Positions 38,101-50,100 of a DNA stretch of 64,000 bases are shown here, in pieces. Origin of the DNA: Malania oleifera. Lineage: Eukaryota; Streptophyta; Magnoliopsida; Santalales; Ximeniaceae. Location: assembly GCF_029873635.1 (NCBI RefSeq), contig NC_080420.1:56641457-56705456 (forward strand). Reading direction: 5' to 3'. Numbering within the stretch: the stretch's first letter is position 1; every line of letters starts with the position of its first letter. Position numbers and translations under genes: made by a program. The notes beneath the pieces were generated by a model that made no database searches, was not told the origin of the DNA, and worked only from the letters and a program-made list of their open reading frames with translations.

Positions 38101-41100
38101 TTGATTGGGTTTAGCTGTTTATGTTGGATTTGCAACCAGGTTGGCACCTTGATTTACAATGGTAGTAGTTTTTTTGATGTTGTGGGTTGGCAGTGGTCGA
38201 TGATGGCATGACAGAGGTTGCAATGCTGTCTCTGGCACCACTTTGGTGTAGGGCATTCATGACTTATCAATAATTCCAAAACCAATATTTTCTTAATTCC
38301 AAAACACTGTCCAGAATTGGTTACATAGAATAATTTATATGCTAATGAACTTAGGAACCAAGTGAACTAAACCAGGAAGTACAACATTAGGACCAAAATA
38401 CTCCTTGTGCAATGTAAATTGTTTACTGCATGGAAATAAAATAAAAAGTTCTAAGAGATTTGAGATAAAATTTAAATAAAAAATAATTAAAATTTTCTTG
38501 GCTTTAAAGTCTTGGGCGACTAGGGACGATGTAGCACATATTCTTTTGGTTCCACATCGCTCTACTTCTAGATCATGAAAGCCAAGTGTATGGAACCCTA
38601 ATTATGGGCCATCATCTCTAATTAACACATCCCAAGCTGTGGTGGATGTAGGATTTATGCTGTGGAGGGATATAGGGCACCCAGATGAATATGTTACTGC
38701 ATATATAAGTCTAAATGTTCATAGACGTAGAAATTCTGAATAGAACACTTCTATTGTAAATATAACCAAATTCATTATGATATTAAATAAATAATCATCA
38801 TAGCAGTAGTTGTGAATTAAATATTGAGCCATGAGAGGATCTCAGCGATTATTGCAAAAGAAAGGGCCTGTTGGTCAAATCAATATATAATTATTTCTAT
38901 GAATAAATAAAATGAATGTCTTGCTTTATGCAATTTATTGGGTTAAAGTGTCTTGAAGCGTTGACTAAGAAGTTCCGTTGTGTCCATTTTCAACACTTTG
39001 ACATGTCCAACATGAACACAACTCTTTATTACAAGTGTCCGTGCTACAATAACATGTGACTTTCTTTGATACATCTATGCTTTGGAATTTTTTGGTGTAT
39101 TGTTTTCTTCTCTTTCTCCATTTATTAGAGGATATTGCCCAAGATCGTGTAAATTACCTCACCTAGTAGGATTTAAGGCTGTTGTTGTTGTTTTAGTATT
39201 GTTTTCTTCTTCTTGTTTTAGACAAGCAACTTCTGCTATTGGATAGATGAAAGCACTCCTTGGGGAATGTATAGTTAGACATTTCACATGTGTACTTGCA
39301 ATGTAAGTATAGCCTTTCTATTTATACTTCGCAAAAAATGAAGTTTGATTTTTTTTTTTTATATTTTTAAATTTGATAAACAAGTGAATCTATCTCATTA
39401 TAGACATCATGGGGTGTGACTCATTGACATGTGTGTAACTGTGTATCAAGAGGCACAAACCAAGCTAAAGCAAGATGGAAGAAATAAGCCTATGAACTGC
39501 AGCATAGCTTTTGGAGAGTGCATAAAACCATGGTTTTAAAACTGGGACTAGCGAAGCCACCCGGTCAGATAAGTGGTCGAACTGGTGATGTTAGCATGAT
39601 ATTAAATGTCCTGAATGGTTGCATGTTCACGAAGGACGATAATCCCGAAGGTCCTGCAGTTTTTGAGAAAGTTTGAAGATTAACTATGGTTGATATAAGC
39701 TCAAGAATGGGGGGTTCTATTTTCTTTTTCGTATAATCCAAGACTTTTGAATTCTCAATTGAGGAGGGTGGTTCTTATTTCATGTTACGCATATTTGAGC
39801 GAAATCGATACTTTCCCCGATCAGTTTGCATGGGCAAAGAGAGTGCAAAATGTTTGCTAGCTATTGTGGAAGAGCTAATGTCCAATATAATTCTTGGTAA
39901 TTTTGCACGAACATTCAGAGATGGTGAGAAAGTATTTATTTTGCAGTTGGGATCCAATGCACATGGTTGTTTTTTAATGATCTCAGAACTTATACATGGC
40001 CGTCAGAAAGGATTTTTGGTGGTGCCAGAAGGAAAACTGGCAGTGGGTGGAGAGGGTTTTAATTTCATCTATGGAAAGCCATTGCTCCTGAGATGTTAGC
40101 TAGCAAACAGACATCCCAATCTGCACTTAAACTCACAAGGGAGAATTCCAAAACTTTTCTGTTGGCAGCGGTGGAGGGGGGTCAGAGAGATGATGGTGGT
40201 AGCAAGAATGGAAAGCAATTAATGCCATATTCTCAAAATTCAAAATTGAGAAATCATAGCCACGATATACGTGATTTGGGTACTGGGAAGGAACAAGCAA
40301 AATCAAAGTCTAATATTTCGGTGGAAATTACTGAGAATGTTAGTGATAATACAAACTCTTATGTATCTCTTAATATAAGACTCAGATTGCATAGTGGGCC
40401 AAATGGGGAATGGGAGGTAATATGGTCCAAAGTTACTCAAGCTCAGGAAGTGGGTTGTACAGAGAAGATCAAGGAAAACAATAAAAGTTTTAAGCCCAAA
40501 GCTCCCTTCAGGCCAAAGCCCATACCTAATCCCAAGCCCATCTCAGTCTGGTGGCCCAAACCAACACAAGCCCTTCAAAACAATAAGACCCAGAATCCAT
40601 AATCGTCATCTTCAGCCTTAGGGAGTTCAATGAGAAGGGGTGATGTTGTGGTTCTCGATTTGAAGCAATCTGAAGTTGATCACTGAAGCGCGTCAATGCT
40701 GGCCCAGTCGATGAAATATTCTGATGATGCCGGAATTGACAGTATCGGCACCGACCGATACTGAGCTCTTAGGCTCCGACGAGACCGATATGGAGCACTT
40801 AGGCTATGATGAGGCCGATAAAGAGTGCCTTGGCACTGGTGAAGTAGCAAACACATCCGATAGTGAGGAAAACTTGCAGCTAGACATCCAATTAATTCTT
40901 CAAGAACATTTTGGCAATATTTTTAGGAAATGGGGAAATTCTGAGCAGTGGGTGCTTGAGTTGCAAGATGAAAGAAGAGTTGCGGTTCCAATTCAGATTA
41001 TTTTGCCATTTGGTGAAGTCACAAAGGGTTTAAAAGAGCAAAACCAATTGTCCTTGGTTCCGTTGAAGCTTGCAGATATTTTGGAGGTTTTACCAGCTTA

Positions 41101-44100
41101 GTTTGATGGGAATGATGTACTTGTGGAGGATTGGGCCTCGGACAACGATGCAGAGGTTGAAAAATTTCTGGGCACTTCCTTACAAGGTTTGGAAAATCAA
41201 GTAACCAATTTTTTGCTGGCTGTTGAGGCTGAATTACACCATAGGGCTACTTTGGAAAAAAATGCACGTGACTTGAAGAGAACTGGTGCGAAAGGTTTAT
41301 GAGAACTAAAAGGTTTATTCAGTTCAACTAATTGTGGTTCTACTTCATCTAGGTGCAATGGTATTAATAGAGGCTCTCTTTGTTTCTAAATGAATTTGAA
41401 GATACTTTCATGGAACGTCAGGGGATTGAATGAAATTGAGAAGAGGCTTCAGATTCATAATTTGTAGCGTACATGGAAACCTGATTTTGTATGTTTGCAA
41501 GAGACTAAACTTGAATGGATTACTACAGGAATTTTCTGAAGTATATATGGATTTGTCCATGTGTAGATCAAGGACTTAAATTTCGATTTCGATTTTGATT
41601 TCGATTTAAAGTAATTACAGAAATTTATAGTAAATGATGGAAATTTACAATAAAACTTTAGGAAATATTAGAATAGATGATTATGCTTAATATGGTATCA
41701 AAATACATTAAAAAAATGCATATATGACAAGTTTCTAGTGTGTAGGATATTAAACTACATATCGTGAAACAAACTATGAACTGAAGAACATTCAAATGAT
41801 TATAAAGTTTTGAAGCTATTCCTTTAAGATTTAAGGCAACAAATTATCATTTAAACAACTACATTTTCAATAAAAATTATACATTTAATGATTTAATACC
41901 ACATGGACTTTCTTGGTGGCTCAAGGTCATCTTTTCTATCCCTATCATTAGGATTTCGAGATGACATATATTGTTTACAATAATCACTCCATGTCATATA
42001 ATTTCCAAAATATTGAGTATAGGTGTACATGTGTTGTTCATACTCCTTCGTAGTCATCTAGTTCATGGCAGTTTCTACTTGGCCAGAAGATCTTCGTGTG
42101 CTAGGATTTCTTCTTGCAGGTTCAACTTGTTGTGTATGTCCTTAGGATTGTTTTGCATTTGCATACTGGTCATACTCATACCCATATTCTTGACCTGTTT
42201 GTCCGTACCCATAGACATGTGGTTGCCAATTTTCCATATTGTTGTGCCTACTCATTTGCATATGAAAACGGTTGGCCATATGTAGATTGTGAGAAGCTAT
42301 TCTGTGTAGATTCATAACCACCATAACTATTAGAGTCGTGCTCTTTTCCTATACTCATGGATTCCATACTAAGGGAAAAGGTATCCCCTTCTATTTGATG
42401 CATCTTCCCTTTTCTTTTTCTGCGACTGTACTGCCTATCAACTGGACGTGTTTCTCTTTGTGGACCCTCATCTTCTAATCTTGCCATCCTTCATTTCCTC
42501 CATAGTCCCCACCATCACCACCTTGCCCACTACTACCGCCGGGGTTAGATCCGTCACCACCAGCATCATCGTCGTCATTATCATCATCACCACCAGAGGG
42601 CATAGTGGATGAAGTTCCATATCTAGATCCAAGATTCATTTGTGAATCATCACTACTAGATATTACTTCTTCTACCATTACCTGATTAATATCAATGCCA
42701 AAGTCATCTTGTGCATGCTTGGCCATTTGTGGATGGGGACTTCCGTCTCGTTCATCAAGATGGGATGGCCTAATCCATTGAAAAAGTGAATACTCATCCT
42801 CATCACTCAATTCAACTGATATGTCAAGAAGGTCCAGGGGATCTTGTTCAGCCATTTTGTCCATTTCGGCCTCCATATCTCTTATTCGAAGCTTCATGTT
42901 GTAATAACAAAAAACAAGCTGCTGAAGTCTAGTATAGGCTAGTCTATTTCTTTGCTTTATGTGAATGAGTGCAAATGTGTTCCAATTTCGTTCACAAGCT
43001 GATGAAGATGCGGTTTGTGACAAAATGTGCAATGCTAGCTTTCTTAGGATTGGAGCACTTGATCCATACATTATCCACCAATCAGCTGTGCAAGATGTTT
43101 TAAGAACACAAGTTAGTATGTACTACTTAGTAGATTGTACTTTAACTTTGTAACTTTGTATTGTACATATATATAAAAATACTTACCAAGTGCCATGGTT
43201 GCCCTAGTTGCTTTAGCAGTTGCTTCTCCAAAGCTTCTTTTAGCATCTCTAAATATAATAATCTAAAAAAATATTGTTATTGAATAATTAAACATGGATT
43301 AAGACTTATTTTATTTAAATTTTATTTTAAAAATATACCTCATTTCCAATTTGATCCAGGACCGAGGAATGTTGCTCAAGGGTGTTAAAAACTTTGTGAA
43401 CTGCATCAAGAAAATAAGGATCTTCCCCAACACCTTCTTTGTATTGACATTTTGGATTTAAGAAGTAAGCTGCCAATCAAATAAAGTAAAATATAAATAT
43501 GTAATAAGTATTTTGATATATGAATTTCTTGAAATTTATAAATATTTTATACCTGCTGCATGAAGAGGATGTTCAAGGGTTCTTTCCCACCGGTCATTGA
43601 TGACTTTGACAACCCATCTTGCACTTCTTGCACCTATTTCAATGGCTTCTTTCATCACCCTTATTGCTTCAAACACAACTCCTAATGTTGGCCACTATCA
43701 ACTATACGAAATACTCGATATATAGACTCATAAATGTTACAAACTTTTGCCACTCTATCCCAAAATTGATGGTTAAGAACTGTACTTTCAATTTCTTTAC
43801 CCATTTTTGTTCAACTAAGAGCATGCTCGGCTCATTCATCAAATGTGAATAGAGATTTTAAACCTACTCTTTTTTTTTTTGTAGGCTATCAAGTGCAATG
43901 TAGTTTGTAGCAAATCGTGTGGCCCTTGGACGCACAATATCCCCTTGACAGTGCTCCCTCATTGTAGCAAGCAACCATCCATGATTATATATAAAATTAG
44001 TGATCTGTCTCCCTTTCAAGATCACTATGCTTATTGCCTCTCTTTTTCCGATCTCTTAAAAAATGAGATCAATACAATGAGCGGCGCAAGGAGTCCAATA

Positions 44101-47100
44101 CAAGTTGAATTTTTTCATTAATTTTAGACCCTCTTTCTTGTAGGGACTACCATTATCGGTCACCACTTGGACAACATGTTGCTTTCCTACCCCTTGGACA
44201 ACATGTTTTAATAGGGAATTTATGTATTCATGGTCTTTTATTTTGTTAGAAGCATCCACCGACTTTAGAAAAATTGTGCTTCCTTTCGAGTAAACCATGA
44301 AATTTATAATGGATAATTTTGTAGGGTCTGTCCATCCATCACACATTATAGTGCAGCCATACGTGGCCCACTTTTTCTTTACTTCTTCTACGTGGCCTTC
44401 CATTTCTTTTACCTCTTAATCAAGGTATTTTGTTCTGATTTCATAGGGTGTCGGTGGATCGACTCCCGTTCCAGCTGATTGGCAACCCCAAATCATGTTT
44501 TTAAAATGAGGTAATTTTGCCTTCTCAGGTGGAACATTATCATATATATAAAAAACTTTGAAATCAACCTATTCATTTCTTCTTTTATTTTACCTCCTTT
44601 GAATAAATTTTTCAAGTTTCTTTGTTTTGTTGCATCTGACTTGTAATATTGAGAAGACTTTGAAATATATGGCTCTATTTCTGGCTCTCTCACGCTTTGA
44701 GATCGCCTCATCGGAGGTTGCCCTGCACCACTACCAGCCCCTGAACTGCCTCCTTGTTGGCTACCTGCAAACCTACGAGATTGGTCTCTTTCCCATTTCG
44801 TCTGTTTTGAAGCATATAATGCTTGACGATATGCAGACCTTTCATAGGAAGAAATGTTAGGCGGGTATGCAATATTGTCAACATCATCAATTTGTTGTGA
44901 TTGCATCAAGTTCCCACGCAATTCATTTTTTATTTGATCCATTCTTTCTATTTTTTTGGCCTTAGCCGTTGTTTTTCTTTCTAAAACAATTCTCATTTCC
45001 TGCTTAACTTCTGGAGGTACTTTGTCGCAGAATTTTATATTATGCTACGGGTCGTAATTTGCTAGGTGCATTTTTAATCTTGTTGCACCACCACTCTTCA
45101 TTTGTATTCTGTAGTATTTGCAAATAAATCCATTCTTTACATTGGGCATTGGGTATCCACGTTCCCATGCTGGATCTTGTTTTCTTCCTTTAGACATTTT
45201 TGTAGATAATTTTACTTTCCTACAAGGTAACAATGAATAAAAAATTAGGTGTTAAATTAGTCAACAATTTTAAAAGAAAATTATTTAAGATGTTTTATTA
45301 TCAATATAATATTAATAAATAAGACAAACATTAAAATATTAAATCAAATTTACAAAATTTAATGATAATGTACAAAATTACCAATAAATTATGGAAATTA
45401 AATTAGTCAAATAAATGAAATAATTTAAACTATATTAAGCTAATAAGTACTTTATTCTGATTAGGTGTTAAATTTCTCTAAATTTGTAAAAAAAAAAAAA
45501 TTATTTGGATGTTACAATTTTAAAATAAAAATATTTAGATGCTAAATAAAGATAAATTAATAACTAAGAGAAATATTAAATTATTAAATTAAAATTACAA
45601 AATTAATGATAATTCTAACAAAATTATTATTAAGTAATAAATTTTTAAAATGAATATATATAAATAAATGAAATAATTTATTAATTTATACTATAATAAG
45701 ATAATAATAGTAAATTATTCTAATTTTATTTAGTTATTAAATTTACTAGTTATTAACTAATTATTTACTATACTAACTTATTATTTAGTATACTAGCAAA
45801 GTAGTAAGTAGTAAGTAGTAAGTAGTAAGTTAATAGTAAATGGGAAGGAGGGCATTGCTGTAAATATATTGGGGGCAAGGGAGATTTTGAGTAAGTAAAA
45901 AAACTTAAAATTTAAAACATATTATTTAAAATATAAACCAGCCTTTAGTTTGCAGCCCTTTTATTTCGTGGAGCTGCTGCTGCTCGTGGAGGGAGGGGCG
46001 ACAGTGGCTCTGGACTCTCGTCCCTCATCTCTCGTCTCTCTTCTCTCGGTTTCTTGCTCGCAGCTCTGTGAGAGCCTCAGCTAAAAGGAAGATTGCAGGC
46101 TGGAGTTCTTGCGGCTGGCTGCGATTGTGTGCGACAATGATGGAGGTGGAGGGTGAAGTTGAAGGCTAGAGGCAAAGACTTGAAGGGTCAGAGCAGGAGA
46201 GGATTCGAAGGCTAGGGCTTTTCGGAGTTCGAACTTCAAAGGGGAGGCAGGAGGCAGCAGAAAATTTGGAATCTAGGGTTTTTTTTTTGAAGTTTGAAGA
46301 TGGAAGAAGAAGAAGGCTTTGAGAGTTTGAGCTTGAGGTATGTATCCGAATGCATGTTAATTTATACAAATAAGTTGTGTAGTGGTTGGTGGAATTATTG
46401 GGTTGAATAATGGATCTGCGGAGTATCTTTGTGAGATTTTTGTTTTTCACTGTATATGCTCACGGGTTGCACAACGTGCACAATAACGTGGGAAAAGCAT
46501 AAAAAAGATTTGAGAATACTCAGAATAGCGCTAAAATTCCTCCCTCCAATTTTTTTTTTTTCCACATGATTTCCTGAAAATTTTGGAAGGACAGCCGAAA
46601 TGTTCGAATTTTTGAACAAAATTTGCTGAAAGCTCAAAATTTCGGTCAAATTTTTTCAAAATCAAATCTGTCTCTCAATTTCCTTTCAGGACCCCTCGAA
46701 ATTTGAAATTTCGGTCGAAATTTCGACATTCCGACCAAAATTTAAGTCCTTGGTGTAGATTGGTTGTACTTGGGTTTAGAAGGTGCTTCTGGAGGTATTG
46801 TTTTGATGTGGGATTGAAGGGTAGTGGAAAAGGTGGAGGAAGCAGTGGGGTATTTTTCGGATTCATGCACATTTAAAAATGTCGGTGGTCAATTTGAGTG
46901 GGCTTTCACAGGTGTTTATGGGCCAAATTTGAACAAGAGACGTAGGAAAATGTGGGAGGAGCTGATAGGGCTGATTAGTTGGTGGAATTCGCCATTTAAT
47001 ATAATCCGCTTCCCATAAGAAAGACTAGGGGCTATAAGTTATACTCGGGCTATGCATGAATTTTCGGATTTTATCTCTTTCATGGGCTATGCGTAGCCCG

Positions 47101-50100
47101 AGTATAACTTACAGCCCCTAGTCTTTTTGATGGGAAGCGGATTATATTAAATGGCGAATCCCACCAACTAATTGGCCCTATCAGCTCCTCAACCATTTTC
47201 CTAGCCGAGTATAACTTACAGCCCCTAGTCTTTCTAATGGGAAGCGGATTATATTAAATAGCGAATCCCGCCAACTAATGAGCCTTGTCAGCTCCTCCCA
47301 CATTTCTTACGTCTCTTGTTCAAATTTGGCCCATACACACCTGTGAAAGCCCACTCAAATTGATCACTGACATTTTTAAATTTACATGTAACAGAAAAAT
47401 ACTCCACTGCTTCCTCCACCTTTTCCACTACCCTTCAATCCCACATCAAGACAATTCCTCCAGAAGCACCTTCTGAACCTGAGTACAACCAGTCTACGTA
47501 TGAACAACTCCATATATTTAGGACAATTCCTCTAGTAATCCATTAAAGTTTAGTCTCTTGCAAACATACAATATCAAGTTTCCATGTACGCAACAAATTA
47601 CGTATCTGAAGCCTCTTCTCAACCTCATTCCATCCTCTAACATTCCATGAAAGTATCTTCAGATTCATTTAGAAAAAGAGAGAGCCCGCTCCCTATTAAT
47701 ACCATTGTGCCTAGATGTAATAGAACCATAATTAATTGACCTGAATAAACCTTTCAATTCTCTTAAACCTTTCACACCAGTTCTCTTCAAGTCACATGCA
47801 TTTTTTTCCAAGGTTGCCCTACGGTGTAATTTAGCCTCAACAGTCAGCAAAAAGGTGGTTACTTGATTTTCCAAACCTTGTAAGGACATGCCCAGGAATT
47901 TTTCAAACCCTTTAAATCTTCTTTGGTACCACTCGGAATAAGGTACTTCCCTCACTGGACTTTCCACATCCACAATTTCCCGTCCTTCCATAGTCAAGGG
48001 TAAAGAATGGGGTAGTGGTTCCACTGCTAAAGGTGACAAACCCCTCTCGTTAGGTAGCTCAGCAACCTATGTATCGTTGTCCGAGGCCCAATCCTCCACA
48101 AGTACATCATTCCCATCAAACTGAGTTGGTAACATCTCCAAAATATCTGCAGGCTTCAACAGAACCAAGGACAATTGGTTTTGCTCTTCCAAACCCTCTG
48201 TGACTTCCCAGGTGGCAAAGAAATCTGAATTGGAACCGCAACTCTTCTTCTATCTCGCAGCTCAAGCACCCAGTGCTCAGAATTTTTTCATTTCCTGAAA
48301 ATATTGCCGAAATGTTCTTGAAGAATCAATTGAATGTCTCGCTGCAAGTTTTTCTCACCATCGGATGTGTTTGTTGACTCACCGGTGCCGAGGCACTCTT
48401 TATTGGCCTCATGATAGTCTAAGTGCTCCATGTCGGTCTCGTCGGAGCCTAAGTGCTCAGTATCGGTCTCATCGGTGCCGATATTGTCAGTCCCGGCGTC
48501 ATCGGAAGATATCATCGACTGGGCTAGCATCGATGCGCTTCGGTGATCAACTTCAGATTGCTTCGAATCGAGAACCATAACATCTCCCCTTCTCACTGAA
48601 CTCCCCAAGGTTGAAGATGACGATTATGGATTTTGGGTCTTATTGTTTTGAAGGGCTTGTGTTGGTTTGGGCCGCCAGACTGAGATGGGCTTGGGATTAG
48701 GTATAGGCTTCGGCCTGAAGGGAGCTTTTGGCTTAAAACTTTTATTGTTTTCCTTGATCTTCTCTGTACAACCCACTTCCTCAGCTTGAGTAACTTTGGA
48801 CCATATTACCTCTCATTCCCCATTTGTCCCACTATGCAATCTGAGTCTTATATTGGGAGATACACAAGAGTTTGCGTTACCACTAACATTCTTAGTAATT
48901 TCCACCGAAATATTAGCCTTTGATTTTGCTTGTTCCTTCCCAGTACCCAAATCACGTATATCGTGGCTATGATTTCTCAATTTTGAATTTTGAGAATATG
49001 ACATTAATTGCTTTCCATTCTTGCTACCACCATCATCTCTCCGACCCCCCTCCACCGCTGCCAACAGAAAAGTTTTGGAATTCTCCCCTGTGAGTTTAAG
49101 TGCAGATTGGGATGTTTGTTTGCTGGCTAATATGTTTATTGGCTAATGTCTCTGGGGCAATGGCTTTCCGTAGATGAAATCAAAACCCTCTCCACCCACT
49201 GCCCAGTTTTCCTTCTGGCACCACTAGAAATCCTTTCCGACGGCCATGTATAAGTTCTGAGATCATTAAAAAACAACCATGTGCATTGGATCCCAGCTGC
49301 AAAATAAATACTTTCTCACCATCTCTGAATGTTCGTGCAAAATTACTAGGAATTACATTGGACATTAGCTCCTCCACAATAGCTAGAAAACGTTTTGCAT
49401 TCTCTTTGCCCTTGCAAACTGATCGGAGAGAGTATCGATTTCGCTAAAAAATGCATAACATGAAATAAGAACCACCCTCCTCAACTGAGAATTCAAAAGT
49501 CTTGAATTCTATGAAAAAGAAAATAGAAGCCCCCATTCTTGAGCATATATCAACCACTCTAAGTTAATCTTCAAACTTTCTTGAAAACTGCAGGAGCCTT
49601 TAGGATAATCGTCCTCCATGAACATGCAACCATTCAGGACATTTAATTCATTCTCCTAACCAGTGGTCATCTTCTCTTTGCGGACGATACTCTAATTTTT
49701 TGTGACGCTGATCTGGATCAGATTTTTTTTTCTCCGTGTGATACTTACGTGATTTGAGGCGGTCTCTGGTTTAAAGATAAATTTGGGCAAGTCAGAGTTG
49801 GTTCCTTATCTCACAAATATGTTTGATACACTTGCTACTTTACAACTTTTCCATCTCATACAAAATATAGATGTATTTAATTTATTATATATTAGTCCTA
49901 AAATTTATATTATTATGTTTGTTAACCATTTCTAAAGTTTCACAAAGAATTTTATGTTTTACTACTAATTTCCGTTATTTTTTCAAATCGAAATTGAAAC
50001 TGACATCAAAATCGAAATTTCCGTCGAAATTTCTGTACTTTTGGAGTTTCGAAATTCGAGTCGAAATCGAAATTTAAAACCTTGATAGCAAAGAGTTGGG

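Larger units (their letters stand above)
41569..46752 (-). mobile_element. hAT DNA transposon, 5,184 bp, exact ends
   Basis: CAAGGACTTAAATTT at the left and its exact reverse complement at the right are 15-bp perfect terminal inverted repeats. GTGTAGAT flanks both ends (41561-41568 and 46753-46760), a perfect 8-bp duplication. It splits the endonuclease frame of the LINE, and removal of the element and one GTGTAGAT restores it. Sub-terminal TTTCGATTTCGA repeats (41580-41610) and TTTCGGTCGAAATTTCG (46690-46730) are likely transposase-binding words. It encodes a defective transposase on the minus strand. Confidence 0.95.
39601..47065 (+). pseudogene. LINE, 5' half (ORF1 and start of ORF2), plus arm of palindrome
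   Basis: From 39601, ORF1 encodes [18 protein letters not shown] near 39810, [20 protein letters not shown] near 39975-40035, and an acidic segment with [16 protein letters not shown] near 40750. ORF2 starts at 41391 as [20 protein letters not shown], the N-terminus of the APE-type endonuclease, followed by [10 protein letters not shown]. The hAT element interrupts at 41569-46752. The endonuclease then resumes with [17 protein letters not shown] and [17 protein letters not shown] (to about 47085). Stops and frameshifts occur in both frames. RT and 3' end are absent. Confidence 0.88.

Noticed and set aside
41971..42324. Plus-strand reading frames within the hAT element
   Set aside because: They are shadows of the transposase tail encoded on the minus strand.
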